The notes under the pieces: generated by a model
What the model was told of the DNA's origin: nothing
The model's database searches: none
Seen by the model: only the letters and a program-made list of their open reading frames with translations
Program-made: the position numbers and the translations under genes
NCBI GenBank assembly: GCA_030609345.1
Contig: JAUWCK010000086.1
Span: forward strand, 1 to 5,574
Direction: 5' to 3'
DNA length: 5,574 nucleotides
Source: Methanosarcinales archaeon
Lineage (GTDB): Archaea > Halobacteriota > Methanosarcinia > Methanosarcinales > Methanogasteraceae
Part shown: positions 1 through 4,605 of the stretch, in pieces
Position numbering within the stretch: the stretch's first letter is position 1
Layout: every line of letters begins with the position of its first letter

Positions 1-1274
1 CTCACATCCCACTCTGACTCGCGCCCGGGTATCTTATCGATCCGTGCAAGCGCATCCTTAAACTTATCAGCAGTCCAGACCTCGCCATACTGCTTCTCAT
101 AGTTATGTACGACCTGCCTGCCAATCCTTCTTCCAAAGACCCGCATGTGCCGGTCAGAGTTGATATTTTTCTCCTTCAAAAATAATGAAAGTTTGCGTAA
201 CGGCACATCGAAGACATCCTTGACCCCGACATACTCGAGCAGTTCCCTGATCTTTTTCTCGACCTCTGGTTGGTGTTTCAGCGCAATCACGTTACTGGTG
301 ATCTGGCAATCGTAATTGAGTCCTGCCGATTCGAGCATACACAAAAAGATGTTCTTCAGTTGATCCACCGCGCGCATACTCCGGTAGCCATGGTGTATCG
401 TTATATCCTCGCCGTCGATATCCATCCGGTTGACGATGCGCGAGGTCTCAGCGACGCTCTTTAGGTCGAAGAGCACCTCCTGCAGCGGCACATCCTCTGA
501 CAACTTCTCACAGAGGCATTCGGATGTCATGATCGCTCTTGGCACCTTGCCGATCAGGAGATCCTCGTAGAACTTCCGGTGCAGCGCAACGATCTCGTAG
601 TTTGCCGCGCTGTACTCATGGATCAATGATCTCCAGAATTCCGGTTTTGCATGAAGTTCCTTAACCGTCTCCTGCATACAACCAACATTCTTTAAAAGAT
701 CGTTATATGATTCATTCGGGCTTGCTCTCCGTTCAAAATCGATCTTGAGCGTATCGAGGTGCGAGCGCATCTCTGTGATCCCGAGCGAGAAGGAGATCAG
801 GTATGACCCGATGATCCCTGCAAGAAACTTCCGCTTGTCATCGTCTATCCCCTTGATCTCCGCATGGACGCTCGATGGGTTCTGGTCATCATCCGCGGTC
901 ATGCTTATCAGCGCGTCCCAGTAAAGACCCGTGCAGAGATTTCGTATTGCTTCCTCGAATTCTGATACGGTTGTTACCTCGGAGGGATCAAAAACATGAT
1001 CCAGAACCTCTTTTTCGATGACAAGGTCTTTTGTCTGCGTAAGCATGTAATCGAAGATCGGTTTCGGGACGATCGCCTGATCCTCCCTGATCTCCCGGAG
1101 CGTTGCGATCAGGAATGTAGCGTCCTTGACACTGCCATAATACTGCAGAGCGACATCGGTGAGGTCGATGGCATCCCGTATCGCAGCACTGAGATTTCCC
1201 TTATGCTTTTCGAGGAGGGGTTCTATCTTCTTCAGATGTTCGTCATCGAGCGCGATGTGTTTTCTGAGCACCAT
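1..1274 (-). CDS. Ribbon-helix-helix-like N-terminal protein of unknown function (3' end cut by window edge)
   Basis: An open frame runs from ATG at 1274 to the left edge: 424 codons without a stop. Residues 2-38 (VLRKHIALDDEHLKKIEPLL..., then GNLSAAIRDAIDL) have a short strand, a helix, and a second helix with the S-A-A-I-R-D-A-I pattern of ribbon-helix-helix DNA-binding domains. The remaining ~385 residues are mostly helical and charged, without signal peptide or clear membrane segment. They include a CxC (MTSECLCEK), an ITIHHGYRS stretch with His294-His295, and a basic patch (MRVFGRRIGRQVVHNYEK) near the cut end. I do not recognise this part; it may be a ligand-sensing module, but nothing proves it. 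The start is fixed by an in-frame TAG two codons upstream. No ribosome binding site precedes the ATG, and a TATA box about 28 bases upstream suggests a leaderless transcript. It is divergent from the stress-protein operon, so it could be a local regulator. Confidence 0.85.
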   Translation of the reverse strand, partial: MVLRKHIALDDEHLKKIEPLLEKHKGNLSAAIRDAIDLTDVALQYYGSVKDATFLIATLREIREDQAIVPKPIFDYMLTQTKDLVIEKEVLDHVFDPSEVTTVSEFEEAIRNLCTGLYWDALISMTADDDQNPSSVHAEIKGIDDDKRKFLAGIIGSYLISFSLGITEMRSHLDTLKIDFERRASPNESYNDLLKNVGCMQETVKELHAKPEFWRSLIHEYSAANYEIVALHRKFYEDLLIGKVPRAIMTSECLCEKLSEDVPLQEVLFDLKSVAETSRIVNRMDIDGEDITIHHGYRSMRAVDQLKNIFLCMLESAGLNYDCQITSNVIALKHQPEVEKKIRELLEYVGVKDVFDVPLRKLSLFLKEKNINSDRHMRVFGRRIGRQVVHNYEKQYGEVWTADKFKDALARIDKIPGRESEWDV

Positions 1275-1298
1275 TGTCTAATCCAGATGTGGCGTGTA

Positions 1299-1316
1299 AT
1301 ATAAAAAGCCTTTTGG
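1299..1316 (-). promoter_or_regulatory. Archaeal TATA/BRE promoter for the ribbon-helix-helix-like gene
   Basis: Read on the minus strand, CCAAAAGG (BRE-like, 1309-1316) is followed by CTTTTTATAT (1299-1308). The TATA centre lies about 28 bases before the ATG at 1274. With the usual archaeal spacing of about 26 bases this puts transcription start at or next to the start codon, agreeing with the absence of a ribosome binding site. The minus-strand gene at 4301 has the same CCAAAAG element before its TATA-like box. Confidence 0.6.
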
Positions 1317-1343
1317 ATAACATGAAATCCATGATATGCGATA

Positions 1344-1357
1344 CACCATGGCTGGTG
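1344..1357. repeat. Short inverted repeat CACCA-N4-TGGTG
   Basis: CACCA at 1344-1348 and TGGTG at 1353-1357 are perfect inverted arms around TGGC. The site lies between the minus promoter and the GTGGG-type operator. Alone it is weak and may be chance; its right arm overlaps the first GTGGG half-site at 1355. Confidence 0.25.
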
Positions 1358-1384
1358 GGATGACAAGTGGGCACGAAACCCACT
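1355..1384. promoter_or_regulatory. Putative operator GTGGGCA-N4-ACCCAC with an extra half-site
   Basis: GTGGG at 1367-1371 and CCCAC at 1379-1383 are perfect inverted arms, extended by flanking A1366 and T1384. A further GTGGG lies at 1355-1359, so three half-sites start exactly 12 bases apart (1355, 1367, 1379). The core GTGGGCACGAAACCCAC has the same form and length as the site at 4440-4456 in the other divergent intergenic region. It lies about 60 bases upstream of the minus-strand TATA box and about 140 bases upstream of the plus-strand one, so either side could be the target. The regulator is unknown. Confidence 0.5.
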
Positions 1385-1437
1385 AATCCCAACAGGAGTG
1401 TGTAACCATTCCGCAATCTTCACACTATCTGGCATCT

Positions 1438-1454
1438 GGTATCAACAGGATACC
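1438..1454. repeat. Inverted repeat GGTATC-N5-GATACC
   Basis: GGTATC (1438-1443) and GATACC (1449-1454) are perfect six-base arms around AACAG. It lies about 70 bases upstream of the stress-operon TATA box. It could be a second operator or a chance palindrome; no copy is seen in the antiporter promoter region. Confidence 0.3.
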
Positions 1455-1478
1455 CGTAATGTGCGGTTTTTGTCACGC

Positions 1479-1519
1479 ATTGGCATCTAAAAGACATTCT
1501 CTCGATTTTTAGTGCCAAT
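1479..1519. repeat. Long imperfect inverted repeat ending in the TGCCAAT promoter element
   Basis: The left arm ATTGGCATCTAAAA (1479-1492) is complementary to the right arm TTTTTAGTGCCAAT (1506-1519) apart from one bulged base: seven outer pairs (ATTGGCA/TGCCAAT), then CTAAAA against TTTTAG. About 13 bases separate the arms. The right arm is the AGTGCCAA element five bases before the TATA box. Because it lies upstream of the expected transcription start, a DNA-bound dimer is more likely than an RNA hairpin. Confidence 0.45.
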
Positions 1520-1540
1520 CGAGTATATACAAGTGACATT
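1493..1540 (+). promoter_or_regulatory. Promoter of the universal stress protein operon
   Basis: The core is AGTGCCAA (1511-1518), then GAG and TATATAC (1524-1530), placing transcription start near 1553 and leaving about 90 bases of leader. GACATT occurs at 1493-1498 and again at 1535-1540, a 42-base period bracketing the core. The antiporter promoter at 4492-4542 has the same elements at matching spacing (22 of 29 identities over 1507-1535 against 4507-4535). AGTGCCAA partly overlaps where a BRE would be, so some of the conservation may reflect general promoter needs. Confidence 0.65.
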
Positions 1541-1573
1541 ACAGAGTGTAGAAACGAGAGAGGCGCGAGAAGG

Positions 1574-1597
1574 CGCGCAAGTGACCGGCTTTGCGCG
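1574..1597 (+). other. Possible leader hairpin upstream of the stress operon
   Basis: CGCGCAA (1574-1580) and TTGCGCG (1591-1597) can pair as a seven-base GC-rich stem around a ten-base loop, in the predicted untranslated leader. It could affect RNA stability or translation. No known riboswitch or RNA family was recognised. Confidence 0.3.
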
Positions 1598-1598
1598 G

Positions 1599-1646
1599 AT
1601 GTCTCTTGATGAACCAAAAAACAAAAAGGAGACGTGCGAAAAATGA
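1599..1646 (+). CDS. Possible 15-codon upstream ORF overlapping the stress-gene start
   Basis: ATG at 1599 opens a frame encoding MSLDEPKNKKETCEK, whose TGA (1644-1646) overlaps the ATG at 1643 as ATGA. An in-frame GTG at 1581 could add six residues. No good ribosome binding site precedes either start, so translation is doubtful, and a frame this short is not improbable by chance. It is recorded because the antiporter operon also has a short leader ORF ending in its first gene's initiation region. Confidence 0.2.
   Translation: MSLDEPKNKKETCEK
1627..1631 (+). promoter_or_regulatory. Ribosome binding site selecting ATG 1643
   Basis: AGGAG lies 11 bases before ATG 1643 but only two bases before the in-frame GTG at 1634. 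The latter spacing is too short, so ATG 1643 is preferred. It also aligns with the start of the downstream paralogue (MRRIQLLLDG against MVRRLQLLVDG). Confidence 0.65.
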
Positions 1647-2545
1647 GAAGAATCCAACTCTTGCTCGACGGCTCAGAATCCTCTGAGGTCGCGGCAAAAC
1701 ACGCAATAAAGATGGCGTCGAAGTGCGATGCCAGGATTGTGCCTGTTGAGGTCATCGACACCCGCAGGTTCAGAACGTCAAAGGTCATCGAGACGGTGAG
1801 GACCGGGATGGACGCGTATCTCAAGGACCTTGCAGAGAAGGCGCAGGTATGCTGTGACGTAACGATCGATGCTGCAAAGACGATCACAGCAAATCCAATC
1901 AGGGATATCCTTGCAGAGACAACGTCAAGCGGATGCGATCTGATTGTTCTGGGAGCTTCCGGATACACGCGCGGCACCATCAACGATATCGGAGCAGCAG
2001 TTCTCAGGAAAGCGAAGAAGAACGTGCTTCTGGTGCGGGATCGACTGGAGAACGACCGGTTCTACCAGAAGATCCTCATGCCGACACTGGAGTCTGATAA
2101 CGTGCCAAAGCATGCGGCAGAGATTGCGGGGCGGTTTGGCGCCAACATCGTGGGATGCAGTGCCATGAACACCACGAATACAGTACAGAGTGAGCGCATC
2201 GTGTATCTTCCTGAAGCTGCAACCGGGCGGCGCCACCTTGGTGAACGCGTCACGCTCTCGAAGACCGCGGTGGACATGCAGAGACACGCGCTCCTCAATC
2301 GTGCAGCGCGGGCGGTCGACGATCTGCTTGAACCTGCACGGAGCGCAGGGATCCACACGGAGTCAGTGGTACTCGATGGCAACCCGGCAGAGAAGATCCC
2401 ATCGTTTGCAGCGGAAGGGGGTTTTGACCTGATGGTGCTCGGGTACCGGAACAGGGGCAGGTTCTCACGAATACTCACAGGAAACCTGTCAGAAGATATC
2501 GCAACGAGGGCACCATGCTCGGTATTTGCGGTAAAGGCGAGTTAA
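1643..2545 (+). CDS. Tandem-domain universal stress protein (UspA family), first copy
   Basis: A 300-residue cytosolic protein with two Usp domains, each about the size of a single UspA protein. Domain 1 spans about residues 2-133: it opens with the strand IQLLLDGS (Asp9 at the usual nucleotide-contact position) and ends IVLGASG...G117-A...NVLLV, preserving the G-2X-G-9X-G spacing of ATP-binding Usp proteins (G104, G107, G117), with Ala118 where Ser/Thr is usual. Domain 2 spans about 142-298 and ends MVLGYRN...GN...SVFAV; the second Gly is Asn270, Asn281 replaces Ser/Thr, and the strand-1 Asp is lost (ILMPTLES). Domain 2 carries a segment with RIVYLPEAA and LGE (185-201) that recurs in the downstream gene. 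By family knowledge such proteins bind ATP or act as stress-response partners; the exact role is unknown. It lies 29 bases upstream of its paralogue and is probably co-transcribed. An alternative GTG start at 1634 would add three residues. Confidence 0.92.
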   Translation: MRRIQLLLDGSESSEVAAKHAIKMASKCDARIVPVEVIDTRRFRTSKVIETVRTGMDAYLKDLAEKAQVCCDVTIDAAKTITANPIRDILAETTSSGCDLIVLGASGYTRGTINDIGAAVLRKAKKNVLLVRDRLENDRFYQKILMPTLESDNVPKHAAEIAGRFGANIVGCSAMNTTNTVQSERIVYLPEAATGRRHLGERVTLSKTAVDMQRHALLNRAARAVDDLLEPARSAGIHTESVVLDGNPAEKIPSFAAEGGFDLMVLGYRNRGRFSRILTGNLSEDIATRAPCSVFAVKAS

Positions 2546-2562
2546 GTTATTTAAGTTAATCA

Positions 2563-2569
2563 GAGGTGA
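2563..2569 (+). promoter_or_regulatory. Ribosome binding site selecting ATG 2575
   Basis: GAGGTGA is a near-complete match to the 16S tail complement and lies five bases before ATG 2575. The in-frame GTG at 2566 is part of this site itself, so it is not the start. Confidence 0.8.
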
Positions 2570-2574
2570 TTAAA

Positions 2575-3510
2575 ATGGTAAGAAGACTACAACTACTGGT
2601 AGACGGCGCGGCAGATTCGGATGCTACAGCCAGACACGCTGTGATCATGGCTGATCATCTGGATGCCGAGCTTGTGGCGACCGAGATCAGGAACACACGC
2701 TGGTTCGATTCCTATCGGAAGACCGAAACTGCGAGACATCTGTTCCAGGATAAGCTTGCAAGAATCAGTGACATGGCAGCGGATCACGGTGTCGAGATAC
2801 GCGATGTGCGACAGAAGGCAGTCGGCGACCGACCAAAGGACATCTTGAGGCTGGCGCACGAAATCAACCCGAATATACTGGTATCGGGTGCGCGTGGCGG
2901 CATCATGGCTGGACAGGGGCTCAGCGATCGTGCAGCAGGACTCTTCAACCTTTCGAAGTACAACCTGCTCCTCGTCAAAGACCTGGATCACGACATGGGC
3001 GAGTACAAGAAGATCCTTGTCTCGGCAGACAGCCCGATCAACATCGCGGATTGTGCCACGAATATCGCTTCGGGATATGATGCGGAACTGACCGCGGTTC
3101 AGGTCGTGGACCTCGAGGAAGGGCTCGTCAGGGAACGGGTCGTTTACCTACCAGAGGCTGCCGCGTCATCAGGGGCGGGAAGGCAGCGCAGGAGGCTTGG
3201 TGAGACCGTGAAGACCCCGGATACGCTGCTTGCCAAGATGAAGGAGAACCGGATGACAAGGGGGCAGGCACTCGCGGATGCGGTTGCCGATGTTGCGCGT
3301 GACAAAGGGGTATCTGCAAGCTCGCAGGTACTGGTGGGCAAACCCGGTGATGAGATCGCAAGGCTCACCAGGCGAGAGCGCTTCGATCTTCTGGTCATGG
3401 GATCAAAGAACGAGAGCGTCCTCAAAAGGCTCATGCACAAGACAGCACCGGAAGCAATCGCCCGAAAGGTCCACAGTTCGGTCTTTGCAGTGAGAAAAGT
3501 AGTAGCATGA
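2575..3510 (+). CDS. Tandem-domain universal stress protein (UspA family), second copy
   Basis: A 311-residue paralogue of the preceding gene, with the same two-domain plan and the same N-terminal pattern (RRLQLLVDG, then a helix, then ...ATEIRNTRWF). Domain 1 (about 2-135) ends ILVSGARG followed nine residues later by Asp118, so the third Gly of the G-2X-G-9X-G nucleotide motif is lost. Domain 2 (about 145-307) keeps the strand-1 Asp (ILVSAD) but ends VMGSKN...KT, with Asn279 for the second Gly and Lys289 for the third. ATP binding by the classical route is therefore doubtful in both halves, and a structural or signalling role, perhaps as a heteromer with the first copy, is possible. The RVVYLPEAA...RRRLGE segment (188-210) is shared with the first copy. 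It is the last gene of the pair; a hairpin terminator overlaps its stop codon. Confidence 0.92.
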   Translation: MVRRLQLLVDGAADSDATARHAVIMADHLDAELVATEIRNTRWFDSYRKTETARHLFQDKLARISDMAADHGVEIRDVRQKAVGDRPKDILRLAHEINPNILVSGARGGIMAGQGLSDRAAGLFNLSKYNLLLVKDLDHDMGEYKKILVSADSPINIADCATNIASGYDAELTAVQVVDLEEGLVRERVVYLPEAAASSGAGRQRRRLGETVKTPDTLLAKMKENRMTRGQALADAVADVARDKGVSASSQVLVGKPGDEIARLTRRERFDLLVMGSKNESVLKRLMHKTAPEAIARKVHSSVFAVRKVVA

Positions 3511-3580
3511 TCGGGTTTTCAGGCAGGGAATCGTTCGATTCCCTGATCCGAACCCCTGCTACTACTGTTTTATTATTTTA
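3498..3580 (+). terminator. Nested hairpin terminator overlapping the end of the stress operon
   Basis: Three nested inverted repeats: outer AGTAGTAGCA (3498-3507) with TGCTACTACT (3557-3566), middle GGGTT (3513-3517) with AACCC (3551-3555), and inner CAGGGAATC (3524-3532) with GATTCCCTG (3537-3545) around a GTTC loop. A T-rich run (GTTTTATTATTTTA, 3567-3580) follows on the plus strand. The left outer arm is made by the last three sense codons (GTA GTA GCA), and the stop codon lies inside the structure. AAAA before the outer arm and TTTT after it can pair further. Read on the minus strand the hairpin is followed by TTTTCTCA, so it may also serve the convergent gene ending at 3585. Confidence 0.7.
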
Positions 3581-3584
3581 AGGA

Positions 3585-4301
3585 TTATATCTTCTTTCCT
3601 TCCGTGTCAACGATGTATACCTCAAGCAGGTCATCGAGCACTGCTCCATTGATCCCGATATTGTCTGCTGCCTCTGCAAGTTCCCAGTAAGTGGCGCCTT
3701 CGTTTTCGCAGAACCTGACTGTATAGACGTTTGAGAATGCAAGAGGCATCGCAAGCGTGTTCTGAATCCATTTCACAAGGATTCTGGACTGGGTGCCCTT
3801 ACTTACCTCGGAAAACGAGACGTGCGAGTCGAACTCGTTGACGATCTCACGACCGTATTTCCTGAGAAACTTCTGTATCTTGCCGTCGTAATTCTCCTGG
3901 ATCGCCTGGGCTACCTTGCAGATTGCCGAGAGCGATCTGTTAATCTCATCCTCACTCACGCCATTTGATTTAAGGATGTCTGTTATGGTTCTCACACGCG
4001 AATTATCCGGATTTACCATACCATCATCCATTATCGGTATTCCAGCCAGATCCTCGACAGCCAGCAGGTTTAAGTCTGCGATATCGTTTGCCAGTCTGCG
4101 CGCGTCCCTGTACGAATGTTTCGTAAGCTCTGCGAATATGCAGTAGACCAGTTCAGTCCATCTGGAGCTTTCATCTTCCCACCGATAATCCGCCGGGAGA
4201 TGATGACGGTACTCTGCATAGATCTCCCTGATCCGCGCCTCCAGGGCAGCAACCCTCTCGGGTCTTGTCTCTTTCTTTGATACTTTCTTCATTCGTGCCA
4301 T
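3585..4301 (-). CDS. Hypothetical protein, 238 residues, soluble and largely helical
   Basis: I do not recognise this protein. It begins with a Lys/Arg-rich tail (MARMKKVSKK), then a charged helix to about residue 33. From about 46 to 185 it is a predicted all-helical region (RWTELVYCIFAELTKHSYRDARRLANDIADLNLL, then TITDILKSNGVSEDEINRSLSAICKVAQAIQ, then WIQNTLAMP at 178-186); a short C-terminal part follows. There is no signal peptide or transmembrane segment. The helical layout faintly recalls HhH-GPD (endonuclease III-type) proteins, but the glycine-rich LPGVG hairpin and catalytic Lys/Asp context are not seen, so I do not assign that function. ATG 4301 is chosen because an AAGGAGG site lies eight bases upstream; TTG 4307 is too close to it, and ATG 4292 would be 17 bases away. 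It is convergent with the stress operon and divergent from the antiporter operon. Confidence 0.85.
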   Translation of the reverse strand: MARMKKVSKKETRPERVAALEARIREIYAEYRHHLPADYRWEDESSRWTELVYCIFAELTKHSYRDARRLANDIADLNLLAVEDLAGIPIMDDGMVNPDNSRVRTITDILKSNGVSEDEINRSLSAICKVAQAIQENYDGKIQKFLRKYGREIVNEFDSHVSFSEVSKGTQSRILVKWIQNTLAMPLAFSNVYTVRFCENEGATYWELAEAADNIGINGAVLDDLLEVYIVDTEGKKI

Positions 4302-4309
4302 CCTCAACG

Positions 4310-4316
4310 CCTCCTT
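4310..4316 (-). promoter_or_regulatory. Ribosome binding site selecting ATG 4301
   Basis: On the minus strand AAGGAGG lies eight bases before ATG 4301. This is ideal spacing and rules out the in-frame TTG at 4307 (two bases away). Confidence 0.75.
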
Positions 4317-4364
4317 ATATGTGTGCGGATGTAAACCACTGCTTCTCTATACGCATCATTTGGG

Positions 4365-4381
4365 TTTATTAAATCTTTTGG
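4365..4381 (-). promoter_or_regulatory. Likely promoter of the 238-residue protein gene
   Basis: On the minus strand CCAAAAG (4375-4381) precedes ATTTAATAAA, a TATA-like box at about 4365-4373. Transcription would start near 4343, giving a leader of about 40 bases with the ribosome binding site. CCAAAAG matches the element before the TATA box of the gene at 1274. The TATATAT at 4417-4423 is an alternative. Confidence 0.5.
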
Positions 4382-4383
4382 GC

Positions 4384-4398
4384 TCGCCTCATTGGCGA
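4384..4398. repeat. Small inverted repeat TCGCC-N5-GGCGA
   Basis: TCGCC (4384-4388) and GGCGA (4394-4398) are perfect arms around TCATT, just upstream of the minus-strand promoter. It is short and could be chance. Confidence 0.25.
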
Positions 4399-4414
4399 TG
4401 GTGTGCCTAAGTCC

Positions 4415-4425
4415 GGTATATATCC
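4415..4425. promoter_or_regulatory. Symmetric TATA-like box between the divergent genes
   Basis: GGTATATATCC reads as a TATA box on both strands. Used rightward, transcription would start near 4446, inside the GTGGG/CCCAC operator. Used leftward, it would start near 4393. It is probably a secondary promoter or a spurious AT run; direction is undecided. Confidence 0.35.
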
Positions 4426-4439
4426 ATCAGTGTCCCGGC

Positions 4440-4477
4440 GTGGGCATTTGACCCACTATGCTGATGTGATTGCCCAC
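4440..4477. promoter_or_regulatory. Putative operator GTGGGCA-N4-ACCCAC with an extra inverted half-site
   Basis: GTGGG (4440-4444) and CCCAC (4452-4456) form an inverted repeat with a seven-base spacer, the core GTGGGCATTTGACCCAC. This is identical in form to 1367-1383, including the flanking T. A further TGCCCAC at 4471-4477 is the exact complement of GTGGGCA at 4440-4446. The group lies 47-84 bases upstream of the antiporter TATA box and about 67 bases upstream of the minus-strand TATA box. The binding factor is unknown. Confidence 0.5.
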
Positions 4478-4491
4478 TTTTTCGGTCTCGG

Positions 4492-4542
4492 TGTGCATTC
4501 ACTTGATTTAAGTGCCAACAGAATATATATCAATGTGCATTC
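4492..4542 (+). promoter_or_regulatory. Promoter of the mnhEFG antiporter operon
   Basis: AGTGCCAA (4511-4518) lies 13 bases, start to start, before TATATAT (4524-4530), the same spacing as in the stress promoter. A perfect nine-base direct repeat, TGTGCATTC, occurs at 4492-4500 and 4534-4542, 42 bases apart, on either side of the core. Transcription is expected to start near 4553, leaving a leader of about 60 bases before mnhE. Confidence 0.65.
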
Positions 4543-4559
4543 GTAGGGGTGGAGAGAGA

Positions 4560-4604
4560 ATGAATTGCTCAAACACCATGCCAAACGATACCAACCCCGG
4601 GTGA
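4560..4604 (+). CDS. Possible 14-codon leader ORF coupled to mnhE
   Basis: ATG 4560, five bases after GGAG (4551-4554), opens a frame encoding MNCSNTMPNDTNPG. Its TGA stop (4602-4604) lies inside the GGTGAT ribosome binding site of mnhE, six bases before the mnhE start. If translated it could couple or attenuate mnhE translation. Against this, the predicted transcription start is so close that its ribosome binding site would sit at the very 5' end, and an open frame of this length is common by chance. Confidence 0.3.
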   Translation: MNCSNTMPNDTNPG

Positions 4605-4605
4605 T
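4600..4605 (+). promoter_or_regulatory. Ribosome binding site of mnhE
   Basis: GGTGAT matches the 5' part of the 16S tail complement and lies five bases before ATG 4611. It contains the stop codon of the small leader frame. Confidence 0.6.

Noticed and set aside
270..464. Plus-strand open frame of 64 codons
   Set aside because: It lies wholly within the continuous minus-strand gene at 1-1274 and has no promoter, ribosome binding site or recognisable product.
996..1304. Plus-strand open frame of 102 codons
   Set aside because: It is antisense to the N-terminal coding part and promoter of the minus-strand gene. The minus frame gives a coherent ribbon-helix-helix pattern and continues for 424 codons.
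1232..1435. Minus-strand open frame of 67 codons across the intergenic region
   Set aside because: It overlaps the start of the ribbon-helix-helix-like gene in another frame and runs through its promoter and the operator. No ribosome binding site or recognisable product was seen.
1275..1642. tRNA, small structured RNA gene or CRISPR in the first large intergenic region
   Set aside because: No cloverleaf, T-loop consensus or repeated spacer pattern was found; the repeats fit operators and promoter elements better.
1420..1983. Minus-strand open frame of 187 codons
   Set aside because: It is a shadow of the first universal stress protein gene and its promoter. The plus-strand frame has clear Usp family motifs.
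1925..2478. Two further minus-strand open frames of 143 and 138 codons
   Set aside because: Both are antisense to the well-supported Usp coding sequence and overlap each other in different frames.
3585..4301. Assignment as an endonuclease III-type (HhH-GPD) DNA glycosylase
   Set aside because: The helical layout is only faintly similar, and the LPGVG hairpin and catalytic Lys/Asp context are not visible, so no function was assigned.
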